Below, in pieces: positions 34,219 to 42,790 of a DNA stretch of 64,000 nucleotides. Made by a program: the position numbers and the translations under genes. The stretch is from Pseudomonadota bacterium. GTDB lineage: Bacteria; Bdellovibrionota; Bdellovibrionia; Bdellovibrionales; JACTMU01. The first letter of the stretch is position 1. Each line of letters starts with the position of its first letter. The stretch spans positions 90,319 to 154,318 of the forward strand of contig JACTMU010000014.1 in the NCBI GenBank assembly GCA_014584465.1. Reading direction: 5' to 3'. The notes below the pieces were generated by a model. The model had not been told where the DNA came from and did no database searches. It was given only the letters and a program-made list of their open reading frames with translations.

Positions 34219-34314
34219 CCCGGATCTGAAATTAGAAATGGGCTAAAAACCATGAAAGCCGCCACCAGAGCAGAAGTGCTCGAAAAAATAGACCTCACCG
34301 TATCACTGGGGATA
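34217..34314 (+). repeat. MITE-like repeat, copy C (left 98 bases)
   Basis: Identical to the first 98 bases of copy B, then diverges. The outer end AACCCGG overlaps the uppP stop codon. The right arm is absent. It fills most of the 185-base gap before the small gene at 34404. Confidence 0.85.
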
Positions 34315-34403
34315 CTTAAGAACTTCCCGCTTGCGTACTTGTTGCAAAAGGAGGCGAAAAAACGATAAGATGCTTGGGTCATCAAGTAGGATAGGGAGGT
34401 ATA

Positions 34404-34622
34404 ATGGAGCGCCGCAAAGAAAAAATCCTAAAGGCAACTCAAGTAGAAAATTTAGAGTTTTTGGTTGAGGAGATGATCAAGGATGAGCCGGAAGAGGCTT
34501 TCATCAAGTCCTTCATGCAAAAGTCGGGTTTGAGCTATTCGGAGGATCCGATAGAAAGACTCAATACGGTACTGCAGGCGCTTCATGGTCAAAAGGGTAG
34601 AAAGAAAGAGGCTCAAATCTGA
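34404..34622 (+). CDS. Small acidic helical protein of unknown function
   Basis: 72 residues, predicted all-helical and charged (MERRKEKILKATQVENLEFL, then EEMIKDEPEEAF). GGGAGG 6 bases before the ATG supports real translation. No homologue recognised. It is 20 bases upstream of the cystathionine beta-synthase gene in the same direction and is probably co-transcribed with it. Confidence 0.6.
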   Translation: MERRKEKILKATQVENLEFLVEEMIKDEPEEAFIKSFMQKSGLSYSEDPIERLNTVLQALHGQKGRKKEAQI

Positions 34623-34642
34623 AATCTTGTGAGGGTAAGAGA

Positions 34643-36013
34643 ATGTCAACAGTTTATGACAATATACTTCAAACGATTGGAAGAACACCGATTGTACGTT
34701 TGAAAAGGTCTGTTCCAGAAGGTGGGCATGAATTTTGGGCGAAGATTGAATCGTTCAATCCTGGCACGAGCATCAAAGATCGAGTGGCGCTCTCCATAAT
34801 CGAAGATGGTGAAAAGAGAGGACTGCTCAAACCCGGTGGAACGATCATTGAAGCGACTTCAGGCAATACGGGAGTTGGACTGGCGATTGTGGCGGCCATT
34901 CGAGGTTACAAAGCCGTTTTTGTAATGCCTGACAAGATCAGTGAAGAGAAGAGAGCGATCTTACGTGCTTATGGAGCCAAGGTCATCATTTGCCCAACGG
35001 CTGTGGAGCCTGAGGATCCACGAAGCTACTACTCCGTGGCAAAAAAGATGGTTGAGATGACCCCTGATAGTTTTTACGCAAATCAATATCACAATCCGGC
35101 AAATCCTCTTGCCCATTATGTGGGAACTGGACCTGAGATTTGGGAGCAAATGGGGAAGGATCTTGATGTTTTGGTCATTGGAATTGGAACAGGGGGCACG
35201 ATTTCTGGGATTGGAAAATATCTAAAAGAGAAAAACCCCAAGATCAAGGTCGTAGCGGCAGACCCCTATGGAAGCATTCTTCATGACCTCTACTATTATA
35301 AGGAGGTCAAAGAGCCCCCGAAGACCTATAAGGTTGAGGGAGTTGGTGAGGACATGTTGCCAAGCAATGTCCACTTTGAGTACATCGATGATTTTGTGCA
35401 GGTTGATGATCGATCCTCTTTTATTAAGTGTAGGGAACTTGCGGCCAAGGATGGAATTTGTGTTGGCCCCTCCTCGGCGTTGGCCCTTGTGGGTGCGATC
35501 AACTACTCCAAGAAGCTGACGAAACCATCAAAGATATTGGTGCTGTTCCCTGACAGTGGACGAGCCTATTTGAGTAAGGCGTTCAACGAGGATTGGCTGA
35601 GAGACAACGGCTTTGTTGTATCACCTCTTCACTCACACACGATTGGCGACCTTATTTCGAGAAGAAAGCGAACAGGCCCCTTGGTAAGTGCACAGATCAG
35701 CGAATCCGTAGCCAGTGTGGTGAAGAAACTCAAGGAGAACAACATCTCTCAAGTTCCCGTTTATTCTGACGGTAAGCTTGTTGGACTTCTTGACGAGAGC
35801 GATCTGTTGATTCCACTGACCACTGAGAAGCTCAAACCCAATGATCCCATCATCCATTTGGTCAAGGGGACCATTATAGAAGTTCGGGCGGATGAAGTTT
35901 TGGCAAGACTTTCGGAACTTTTTCAGGAAGGTTATGTGGCACTTGTGAGAGATGGGTCTAATCAACTTCAGATCATCACTAAGATCGATCTTCTTGATTT
36001 TTTGGGTGAGTGA
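34643..36013 (+). CDS. Cystathionine beta-synthase with CBS domain pair
   Basis: 456 residues. Catalytic domain (1-330): PLP lysine in NPGTSIKDRVAL, SGNTGVGLA phosphate-cup motif, GTGGTISGIGKYLKE. C-terminal regulatory region with two CBS motifs (about 345-456), as in full-length bacterial and eukaryotic CBS. It condenses serine and homocysteine to cystathionine. With the next gene it makes the reverse transsulfuration route from homocysteine to cysteine. The CBS domains may respond to S-adenosylmethionine, as in the eukaryotic enzyme. Confidence 0.94.
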   Translation: MSTVYDNILQTIGRTPIVRLKRSVPEGGHEFWAKIESFNPGTSIKDRVALSIIEDGEKRGLLKPGGTIIEATSGNTGVGLAIVAAIRGYKAVFVMPDKISEEKRAILRAYGAKVIICPTAVEPEDPRSYYSVAKKMVEMTPDSFYANQYHNPANPLAHYVGTGPEIWEQMGKDLDVLVIGIGTGGTISGIGKYLKEKNPKIKVVAADPYGSILHDLYYYKEVKEPPKTYKVEGVGEDMLPSNVHFEYIDDFVQVDDRSSFIKCRELAAKDGICVGPSSALALVGAINYSKKLTKPSKILVLFPDSGRAYLSKAFNEDWLRDNGFVVSPLHSHTIGDLISRRKRTGPLVSAQISESVASVVKKLKENNISQVPVYSDGKLVGLLDESDLLIPLTTEKLKPNDPIIHLVKGTIIEVRADEVLARLSELFQEGYVALVRDGSNQLQIITKIDLLDFLGE

Positions 36014-36034
36014 TTGTTGTAAAGGAAAAGAGTT

Positions 36035-37195
36035 ATGAGTTGGTCTCAAAAGGAATTTGGATTTGAAACGCGAGCCATACATGCGGGGCAAACAGCGGAT
36101 CCCTCGACAGGTGCGATCATGACCCCCCTCTATTTGTCATCGACCTTCGTTCAGGAGAGTCCTGGCAAACATAAGGGCTACGAATACAGTCGCACAAGCA
36201 ATCCGACACGAAAAGCGTATGAGGATTGTCTGGCAAATCTTGAGGGAGGTCGTTTTGGATTTGCCTTTGCATCGGGTTGTGCGGCAACCACGACCGTAGC
36301 TCATCTTCTCCATGCCGGAGATCACATATTGGCTTGTGACGACATGTATGGAGGGACCTTTCGACTTTTTGATAAGGTCATTCGCCACAACGGGATTGAA
36401 GTGAGCTACGTGGATCTTACAGATCCCACACGACTCTCCCAACACCTTAAGCCCAACACGAAATTAATCTGGCTCGAGACACCCACCAACCCCATGCTCA
36501 AACTGATCGACATCAAGAAGATTGCCGATCAAGTACAGAAGAAGATTTGGATTGCCGTCGACAACACCTTTATGAGCCCATACTTTCAAAGACCCTTGGA
36601 ATTGGGAGCTGACATCGTGGTTCACTCCACGACCAAATTTGTCAATGGCCACAGTGATATTGTTGGAGGTGCGGTTGTGACCGACAATCCTACGATTGCC
36701 GAGAAGCTGGCATTTTTGAGCAATGCCATTGGAGCAATAGCTGCCCCCTTTGATTCCTTCATTTGTCTAAGAAGTTTAAAGACACTGCCACTGCGTATGA
36801 GAGCCCATGAATCCAATGGCATCGCAGTTGCCCGATTTTTGGAGGGTCATTCGAAGGTGGAACGGGTGATCTATCCCGGTTTGCCGAGCCACCCTCAGCA
36901 TGAGTTAGCGAAAAGACAGATGAGTGGATTTGGCGGAATGATCACCTTTTATGTGAAGGGAGGCATTGATGCGGCAAGGGCTATTCTTGAAAATGTGAAG
37001 ATTTTTTCACTTGCAGAGAGTTTGGGGGGCGTTGAGTCTTTGATTGAGCATCCTGCGATCATGACACATGCCAGCGTTCCACCAGAAACTCGAAAATCCC
37101 TGGGAATCCATGATTCACTCATCCGACTCAGTGTCGGCGTGGAGACCCAAGAGGATTTGATTTCGGATTTGGAGCAGGCATTCAAAGGGGCTTAG
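36035..37195 (+). CDS. Cystathionine gamma-lyase / gamma-synthase family enzyme
   Basis: 386 residues of the Cys/Met-metabolism PLP family: YSRTSNPTRKAYE, GCAATTTVAHLL, VDNTFMSPYFQRPLELGADIVVHSTTKF (PLP Lys), C-terminal SLGGVESLIEHPAIMTHAS. Sequence alone does not separate gamma-lyase from gamma-synthase. Adjacency (21 bases) to cystathionine beta-synthase argues for lyase, giving cysteine, 2-oxobutyrate and ammonia. Confidence 0.92.
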   Translation: MSWSQKEFGFETRAIHAGQTADPSTGAIMTPLYLSSTFVQESPGKHKGYEYSRTSNPTRKAYEDCLANLEGGRFGFAFASGCAATTTVAHLLHAGDHILACDDMYGGTFRLFDKVIRHNGIEVSYVDLTDPTRLSQHLKPNTKLIWLETPTNPMLKLIDIKKIADQVQKKIWIAVDNTFMSPYFQRPLELGADIVVHSTTKFVNGHSDIVGGAVVTDNPTIAEKLAFLSNAIGAIAAPFDSFICLRSLKTLPLRMRAHESNGIAVARFLEGHSKVERVIYPGLPSHPQHELAKRQMSGFGGMITFYVKGGIDAARAILENVKIFSLAESLGGVESLIEHPAIMTHASVPPETRKSLGIHDSLIRLSVGVETQEDLISDLEQAFKGA

Positions 37196-37245
37196 TTCAA
37201 AAAACTTTGACATCCCATGGATTGCCCAGCATATTTTCGCATTAC

Positions 37246-37318
37246 GGCCAGGTAGCTCAGTCGGTAGAGCGGAGGACTGAAAATCCTTGTGTCGGCGGTT
37301 CAATTCCGTCCCTGGCCA
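37246..37318 (+). tRNA. tRNA-Phe (GAA)
   Basis: 73 bases with a complete cloverleaf: acceptor GGCCAGG/CCTGGCC, D-arm GCTCAGTCGGTAGAGC, anticodon loop CTGAAAA with anticodon GAA, T-arm GGCGGTTCAATTCCGTC. The CCA end is not encoded. Upstream of tRNA-Asp by 29 bases and presumably co-transcribed. Confidence 0.95.
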
Positions 37319-37347
37319 AGTTCATCAGAGAAGAAGAGTTCGCTTCG

Positions 37348-37424
37348 GGGGTGGTAGTTAAGTTGGTTATAACGCCTGCCTGTCACGCAGGAGGCCGCGG
37401 GTTCGAGTCCCGTCCACCCCGCCA
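37348..37424 (+). tRNA. tRNA-Asp (GTC), island integration target
   Basis: 77 bases including encoded CCA: acceptor GGGGTGG/CCACCCC, anticodon loop CTGTCAC with anticodon GTC, T-arm CGGGTTCGAGTCCCG. Its 3' half (37383-37424) is overlapped on the opposite strand by the last 14 codons of the serine recombinase. This is the usual sign of a mobile element that integrated at the tRNA 3' end. Confidence 0.95.
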
Positions 37425-39116
37425 TTTTCCAGATAAAACAATTTTGTGACCAGTGCTGTGACGACCCCCGAAAGGGGATTTTTTTTGCCCAAAAACTGAC
37501 CCATTGGGGTCGGGATTGATCTTCAATTCCACGCTATTGTCAGCGTGTATGACCACCTCCGGAACGATTGCTTGAATCAAAGCCTTCTTCTGGTGATCCG
37601 TCTTTTTTTCAAATTTGACCAGGGCTGTCTGAAGGTAGTCTTTCAGGGTTCGATGGTGGAGGTTGGTTTCAACCTGGGCTTTCTTTTCATTTAGGAGTCT
37701 GAGATTTTCTCGCAGGTCGTCCAAATCCCTTTCTGCCTTATTCTTTTCATTCACGATCTCGGTCAAAACGCTAGCAAGGTCCTGATTACCGTGAAGTGCC
37801 GCATCTCTAATAGTCTCAGAAAATCTTTGGATCACCTTTTCAATTTTTACAATCTCTTTTTCAACCTTTGGGATTTCCTCATCGAGTAGTGGAAGGCCAA
37901 CTGTTCGATTCTTCAGAGCCGCCTTCATAACCCTTTCCAAGGTTCCGCTCTCACACAGATACTGCTTTACTCGATTGCAGACAATCGACTCGATCTCATC
38001 CTTTTTTATGTTTTTCCGCGCCGATTTTTCATCAGTTCTGTTGTAGTAGTACGTATTTCGACCACCATTTCCATTGCTACCGTAAAAAGGATTTCCTTGG
38101 TGATCTCTCAAGACTCCAGTCAACAAATAAACATGACCGTACTTGCTAGTCTTCGGCTTGTGATGATCAAACGAAGCAAGCACTTCATCGACCTTTCTAA
38201 TGAGAGTAGGGTCAATCAGATCGCCATGCTCCCTATGGTGGGCGTATTCCCAGACGACTCGCGCATCCTTATCTTGTAACTTTGGAAACTGATCCATTTT
38301 GTCGATGAAGGCATTGAAGCCCCTGAGTTTCGGACTCGTGAGCAAAACACGGAGTCGCTTCTCATCATAGAGTTCGCCACCGACCCTTTTAGGCGGAATG
38401 CGGTTTCCTTCTTTATCAGTTGACTCCTTTGTCCAACGCTCCTTAGTGCGATACCCCTTTGACAAGCAAAAATCCTTAAGTAACTTGTAAGACTTTAACT
38501 CACAGAATTTGTTAAATATCTCAGTGTCTTCCTTAAGCTCCTGCCAGTTCGGAGTGTAGATTCCAACTTTCGTTGGGTGAGCATCCAAGCCTTTGATAGG
38601 CACCGTCGATGTGTCTTTTCCAAAATTGATCATTGCCTCACGTTGCTTTTTTGTGACTCGATCTGAAGTATCATTGGATTCTTCTTCGGCCATTAAATTT
38701 TCTATGCCAAATTTTATTCGATCACCCTTGTTCAGGTGATTATATCTTTTTCCATCAATAAATACGTGCTTGCCGTATTTGGCTGCAGCTTCCATTAGTT
38801 CGATATTTTTTTTCTGATACCTGCCTAAACGGGCAACACTTTCAACGGACACGCCATCGCACAGATCGTGTTGAAAGGCGTAGATAATTTCATCATCTGC
38901 CGACCTAAGATGGCTTTTCCCTTTTCTCCCACTCTTAACCTCTCTAATAAACCGAATTATCTCATGCTTGATTCCAGTCTCTTCGGTCCACATTTCAGCC
39001 CACCGAAGTTGGGTAGATTCTTGCGCTTCAAGGGAGCCATGCTGAGTTTTGCTTTGCTCCTTCGTCGAAACCCTAGTTCGTCCAATAATTCTAATAATCT
39101 TTTCTTTTGAACCCAT
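37383..39116 (-). CDS. Large serine recombinase (site-specific integrase)
   Basis: 577 residues. N-terminal resolvase domain with the nucleophile serine in GRTRVSTKEQS, then conserved SVESVARLGRY (in the position of SRLGR-type motif) and a recombinase domain (about 200-330), a zinc-ribbon-poor middle region (YLLTGVLRDHQGNPFYG), and a coiled coil (EKEIVKIEKVIQ, LREN LRLLNEKK). It catalyses attP/attB strand exchange through a covalent serine-DNA link. The terminal 13 residues (WRGGRDSNPRPPA) are read antisense through the tRNA-Asp gene. It is the first gene inside the left boundary of the island and is transcribed toward the tRNA. Confidence 0.9.
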   Translation of the reverse strand: MGSKEKIIRIIGRTRVSTKEQSKTQHGSLEAQESTQLRWAEMWTEETGIKHEIIRFIREVKSGRKGKSHLRSADDEIIYAFQHDLCDGVSVESVARLGRYQKKNIELMEAAAKYGKHVFIDGKRYNHLNKGDRIKFGIENLMAEEESNDTSDRVTKKQREAMINFGKDTSTVPIKGLDAHPTKVGIYTPNWQELKEDTEIFNKFCELKSYKLLKDFCLSKGYRTKERWTKESTDKEGNRIPPKRVGGELYDEKRLRVLLTSPKLRGFNAFIDKMDQFPKLQDKDARVVWEYAHHREHGDLIDPTLIRKVDEVLASFDHHKPKTSKYGHVYLLTGVLRDHQGNPFYGSNGNGGRNTYYYNRTDEKSARKNIKKDEIESIVCNRVKQYLCESGTLERVMKAALKNRTVGLPLLDEEIPKVEKEIVKIEKVIQRFSETIRDAALHGNQDLASVLTEIVNEKNKAERDLDDLRENLRLLNEKKAQVETNLHHRTLKDYLQTALVKFEKKTDHQKKALIQAIVPEVVIHADNSVELKINPDPNGSVFGQKKSPFGGRHSTGHKIVLSGKWRGGRDSNPRPPA

Positions 39117-39119
39117 TTT

Positions 39120-39515
39120 TCAATCACCCAAAATCACTTCAAACGCAAAATCTCGGAGCAGACTTTCAATCGAAGCAACGGTAGAAATACCGACTGATTC
39201 TTTTGTTGTGCCTAATTCAATCAAATGGCTCCTCCTTTTTAGGTTTCCTGCTGCCGACAATTTTATTGCGTTCCGTATTCTCGCAACTCTTTTCTTTCGG
39301 CAATTCTTGCACTGGCTGTTGCGACCATTAAGCCCTCCGACTTTTAGGCCGAAGGAACTCCACCTTTTCCAAAGACCGCAATTGCTGCAATTTCGTCCTT
39401 GAGTTGGTGGATTATAAGATATGTCAACAATATGTCCAGTTGTCTCTGCTGTTTCGGACGGTTGAACATTCCGCTCGGAAACAGAGCATTCTTGGTTTAC
39501 ATCATGTCGTTTCAC
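39120..39515 (-). CDS. Small zinc-finger protein of the island
   Basis: 131 residues with a CSNCGLWKRWSSFGLK...SQCKNCRKK zinc-finger arrangement (two CxxC pairs about 25 residues apart), a motif common in small phage and plasmid DNA- or RNA-binding proteins. The start GTG at 39513-39515 is uncertain because no clear ribosome site is seen. It ends 3 bases before the recombinase start. Confidence 0.5.
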   Translation of the reverse strand: MKRHDVNQECSVSERNVQPSETAETTGHIVDISYNPPTQGRNCSNCGLWKRWSSFGLKVGGLNGRNSQCKNCRKKRVARIRNAIKLSAAGNLKRRSHLIELGTTKESVGISTVASIESLLRDFAFEVILGD

Positions 39516-39595
39516 CTTTCATAGCTGCCTTCTTTCCAATTCCAGTTGCATTTGACCCATTCCAGCCAGCGTTTGTTACTGGTATTTCGTTCCAT

Positions 39596-39835
39596 TCACG
39601 ATCTTCCAACAATCGGCCTGACTAATCGAATTCGCTTTGACCGTTCAAGTTGCTCCTCCTCTTTGTTGCAACCCTGCGGACACTGCCAGTAACCTCGCGG
39701 CTGCCTTCCACCCGTCAAAAAGTTTGGAGACCAGATTTCTGAACACCGCTTACACTTAAACCAATTTCCAAGTGTGTCGATGATTTCCACATCTTTTCGC
39801 CACAAAAAACTCAAGACTCTTTGTTTCACCTTCAT
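39596..39835 (-). CDS. Small zinc-ribbon-like protein
   Basis: 79 residues with WFKCKRCSEIW and YWQCPQGCNKEEE, forming a CxxC...CxxxC pair likely to bind zinc. The basic tail (RSKRIRLVRPI) suggests nucleic-acid binding. Its ATG overlaps the stop of the upstream gene by one base (TAATG), so it is translated with the packed leftward operon. Confidence 0.6.
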   Translation of the reverse strand: MKVKQRVLSFLWRKDVEIIDTLGNWFKCKRCSEIWSPNFLTGGRQPRGYWQCPQGCNKEEEQLERSKRIRLVRPIVGRS

Positions 39836-40242
39836 TATCCGCTCCTTTTGTTGATGGTTACGATTTTACTCGTCAGACGATCCAGGTTATGAACGTATCG
39901 CTTGAACATTTCTTTTGGCGCATTCAGCTCCACCAACGTGGCATACAGGCATTGTCCCTTTTGCCAATATCGAAAGCGAGGATGCGCTCTATCGAGAAGA
40001 CCTCTTAGTTCCGGTGGTGACTTACTGTAGTCAATGTAAGGTTTTCTGTCGCATCCGGTTTCGTCAGCAATCCGTTCCTCAGTTTCGAGAAGTTGGATCA
40101 GACTCACTTTATCTTTGAGAATCATCTCCTTTAACTCGGTGTTCATTGATCCTGGTATGCCAACACAAACCAACTTTCTATCTTCAAGACGAACGCTGAA
40201 GCATCGTTCTCGCAGTTCCATTAGCAGTTTCTCCGGATTCAA
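39835..40242 (-). CDS. Protein with TubC-like N-terminal docking domain
   Basis: 135 residues. The first 50 residues (LLMELRERCFSVRLEDRKLVCVGIPG, then MNTELKEMILKDKVSLIQLL) match the fold pattern of TubC_N docking domains, known from hybrid NRPS/PKS assembly lines but also found in mobile-element genes. The rest is basic and helical. There is no biosynthetic cluster here. Overlaps the ParB-like gene by four bases (ATGA). Confidence 0.55.
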   Translation of the reverse strand: MNPEKLLMELRERCFSVRLEDRKLVCVGIPGSMNTELKEMILKDKVSLIQLLETEERIADETGCDRKPYIDYSKSPPELRGLLDRAHPRFRYWQKGQCLYATLVELNAPKEMFKRYVHNLDRLTSKIVTINKRSG

Positions 40243-41549
40243 AACTCAGTCCTCTCGACAGGCATTGATGGATTTCCGGATTCGACTTGAGTGTTATCGC
40301 GGACGGGCTCACCAACAAACTGTTTTACGAAGCCATTAACCTTCTTGGCTACATGCCTTGAGGCGTTCGTCTGGCTCTGCCTTTCTGCCGATTTAACTAT
40401 GTCATAGATAAACTTTGAGGTTTTATTTTGTGGAAGGGCGACGTGAATCTTCCTAAGTTCTGTGCCTATCTGTTTCAGCCGATTCCGATACCACTCGTAG
40501 GTTGGCTTTTTCGATTTTGCCCAGCCATCCAACTTCGACTTGCTCACATACCTACAAGCGAAAACGACATCTTCGTCTCCGGCAAACTTGTCAGGCACAT
40601 TAGCCCTAATATCAGGAAAGACATGAACATTTGATTCTGCACAATTCTCTGACGTACTTTGGAGATGGCTAACTGTTGTCAAAAAAGATGAAAAACGGTC
40701 TATCAGTCTTTTTCTGTTTTTTTCGGATGCCAACCAAAGTTTCTGCTTAAAGGCCGCTTTCAATTTCACTTCTACACTTTGCATTTCCTCAATGATCTGG
40801 TCTATCCATTCGTCGTCAGCCGATTCTAGTTCCCTTTCACTTGTTTGGGGTTCGCCCATACGTTCAATGGACTGAGTGTTTGATGCCTCTCGAATCTCGT
40901 CGGCCTTCTTAATTGCTCCATCTTTACCTATATCAAGAATTTGGTCTTGATTGCCCTTAGGTAACATCGAAAGTTTCTCTGCTACGTTTAGGGAGAGGTC
41001 TCCTTTTTCGACTGCTTTCCTAAGTTTTTCAGACCCATCTCGTATTACCTTTGATGCTTTTTGAACTTGTCGTCCCGAAACTCCTAGCTGTTTTCCGGCT
41101 CGTTCGGCAGACTCCTTTGACTTGTCTTTTTTCTTTCCAGAAGCTTCTCGCAAACCTTCTGGAAGTTTATCCTGCCGCGACTTTTTTCCACCTTCTCGCG
41201 CACCCTCTATCTGGCGCTCCTTTGCATCTTCACGGAACAGTTCTAACAGGGCCGCGGCTATTATAGCTCGTTGACTTTGGCTCAGGTGTCGTCGCCGTAA
41301 ATTTTGACTTACCACAAAATCTTGTAGTGAACCTTTGCCGGACCAGATTTCGTATCTGGGTTTTACACCAGTATTTTTACATGCCAGGTACCGATGACGG
41401 CCGTCGATTATTGATTTATCTTCGGGGTGCAGAACAATTGGCTGGCGAAGATTGTTCTTTTTAATATCCTCCTCAAGCTCCTTGAATGCCTCGTCGTCCA
41501 TTCGAGGGAAAGCTTCACAAGCAGGATGGAATTTCATTTCATCACTCAT
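40239..41549 (-). CDS. ParB/sulfiredoxin-fold DNA-binding protein
   Basis: 436 residues. N-terminal ParB-like domain with LRQPIVLHPEDKSIIDGRHRYLACKNTG (GRHR box) and VVSQNLRRRHLSQSQRAIIA, a helix-turn-helix around KQLGVSGRQVQKASKV, then a charged helical C-terminal half. ParB-fold proteins of mobile elements act in partition, replication control or transcription. No ParA partner is adjacent. Overlaps both neighbours by four bases. Confidence 0.8.
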   Translation of the reverse strand: MSDEMKFHPACEAFPRMDDEAFKELEEDIKKNNLRQPIVLHPEDKSIIDGRHRYLACKNTGVKPRYEIWSGKGSLQDFVVSQNLRRRHLSQSQRAIIAAALLELFREDAKERQIEGAREGGKKSRQDKLPEGLREASGKKKDKSKESAERAGKQLGVSGRQVQKASKVIRDGSEKLRKAVEKGDLSLNVAEKLSMLPKGNQDQILDIGKDGAIKKADEIREASNTQSIERMGEPQTSERELESADDEWIDQIIEEMQSVEVKLKAAFKQKLWLASEKNRKRLIDRFSSFLTTVSHLQSTSENCAESNVHVFPDIRANVPDKFAGDEDVVFACRYVSKSKLDGWAKSKKPTYEWYRNRLKQIGTELRKIHVALPQNKTSKFIYDIVKSAERQSQTNASRHVAKKVNGFVKQFVGEPVRDNTQVESGNPSMPVERTEF

Positions 41550-42109
41550 AAAAAATTACCTCCGGTATTCTGAATTTTTTGGAGTGCCTCCCAATGCTTT
41601 TTTCTCGGATACCCATAAGTCATTCCTCTGCTGCCCGAAATTAGGCGCATCCCCTTGATTCGTTCGGGATCAAGAGCCGCAAGCGTAAAGTTCTGGTCAA
41701 AGAGGTATCCCAAAATACCGCGATGATCGTACACTACCTTTTTGTCCTTCCAGACGATTGAGCCTGGAGGGCTGTGCTGTTCAGCTCTGGATTTAAGAAG
41801 CTCTCCAACTTCATACCGAACTAAGTAATGTAAGTGTGGCGTTCCCTTTTTCCTTCCAATCCCTGTGACTCTGATAAATGGTCCGATCTTTCCCGAAAGA
41901 GCCTTACTCATATTGTGGGCAAGTGCGACACACATAATATGAGGATCGTCGTTGCAGTTTCGCTTTAGCCAACTAATCGTGGCATGTAGATTGAGTCCTC
42001 TCTGAATCGTATAGAACTCACCCATCTCAACGAAGTATTGACGGTGCCGTTTCATACACTGTTCGCAGGACTTCCGTTTACACGGTCGCCAGTAGTGACA
42101 CTTTCTCAT
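41546..42109 (-). CDS. HUH-type replication initiation protein
   Basis: 187 residues. Zinc-binding N-terminus with CKRKSCEQCMKRH, the metal-binding HUH motif as KGTPHLHYLV (about 85-94), and a later tyrosine in HRGILGYLFDQN as candidate nucleophile. HUH proteins nick one strand to start rolling-circle replication or transfer. Neighbours (ParB-like, RepA-like AAA) fit a replication module. The exact family cannot be fixed; a relaxase role is possible but it lacks a relaxase-sized domain. Confidence 0.6.
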   Translation of the reverse strand: MRKCHYWRPCKRKSCEQCMKRHRQYFVEMGEFYTIQRGLNLHATISWLKRNCNDDPHIMCVALAHNMSKALSGKIGPFIRVTGIGRKKGTPHLHYLVRYEVGELLKSRAEQHSPPGSIVWKDKKVVYDHRGILGYLFDQNFTLAALDPERIKGMRLISGSRGMTYGYPRKKHWEALQKIQNTGGNFL

Positions 42110-42181
42110 GGTGAGTCCCCCTTGTGCGGGGCAGACAGTAATCGACGTACTTCCGTTCTATTAAATGGGATGATTGGCTTG

Positions 42182-42418
42182 CTAACGAAGATGGTATGAC
42201 TCACGGTCATCACCTCCGGTATGATCTTGTTCGAGAATTACATTACGGATCTGAGACTCAAGACCTCTATGGCCCCAGAGTTTCAAGAGGCGGCTTCGCA
42301 GAAATCGCCACCTCGGCGATGTGCAAAGTTCCTGCTCGATGGCATCGAGAGAAAGGGCGCGACACTGATCAACTGCCGCTAAAATGCGATCTAATTTATC
42401 GGAATTATGCGATTGCAT
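42182..42418 (-). CDS. Small hypothetical island protein
   Basis: 78 residues, basic and helical (SPRWRFLRSRLLKLWGHRG), with GGAGG 5 bases upstream of the ATG. No family recognised. Confidence 0.45.
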   Translation of the reverse strand: MQSHNSDKLDRILAAVDQCRALSLDAIEQELCTSPRWRFLRSRLLKLWGHRGLESQIRNVILEQDHTGGDDRESYHLR

Positions 42419-42447
42419 AGCACCTCCAAGTTTCCTTGAAGGCTGCT

Positions 42448-42654
42448 CTAATTAAACAGTCGGAACCAATTTCCATCTGCCACAGAACAGCCAGTTACAT
42501 ACGCAGGGACCTCAATGTCGCTGCCTATTTTCGACCTAAAACTACGTAAGTAATTTCTTGGCCGGTCGCCGCTTTCGACCCGTACTGTTCTGTTAAAACA
42601 CAATTCCAATTCTGATAAATTCACGGTAGCGTTCCGTGAATAGTCGAAACTCAT
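42448..42654 (-). CDS. Small hypothetical island protein
   Basis: 68 residues with no recognised domain; an AGGA lies just before the ATG. Its place in the leftward run with small gaps on both sides is the main support. Between it and the ATPase gene (42655-42790) nothing is visible. Confidence 0.35.
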   Translation of the reverse strand: MSFDYSRNATVNLSELELCFNRTVRVESGDRPRNYLRSFRSKIGSDIEVPAYVTGCSVADGNWFRLFN

Positions 42655-42790
42655 ATCCTAAAAAATAAAGATTCGTCAACCTCAATTGTAATATGCACTT
42701 AGTGGATTCTGATTGTTTACGCCAATTGCCTGACTTTTCTGGAGGTTCCGGTTCCCAAAAACCCATGAGAGTTGCTGTGGAACCAACTCG

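Noticed and set aside
37207..37449. 80-aa rightward ORF across the two tRNAs
   Set aside because: It is made of tRNA sequence read as protein and has no ribosome site; both tRNAs have complete cloverleafs.
39404..39625. Rightward ORF overlapping two zinc-finger genes
   Set aside because: Out of frame with, and antisense to, better supported genes.
41145..41180. Hairpin in parB-like gene as a terminator
   Set aside because: It lies within the coding sequence and pairs only because of the LPEGLREA codons.
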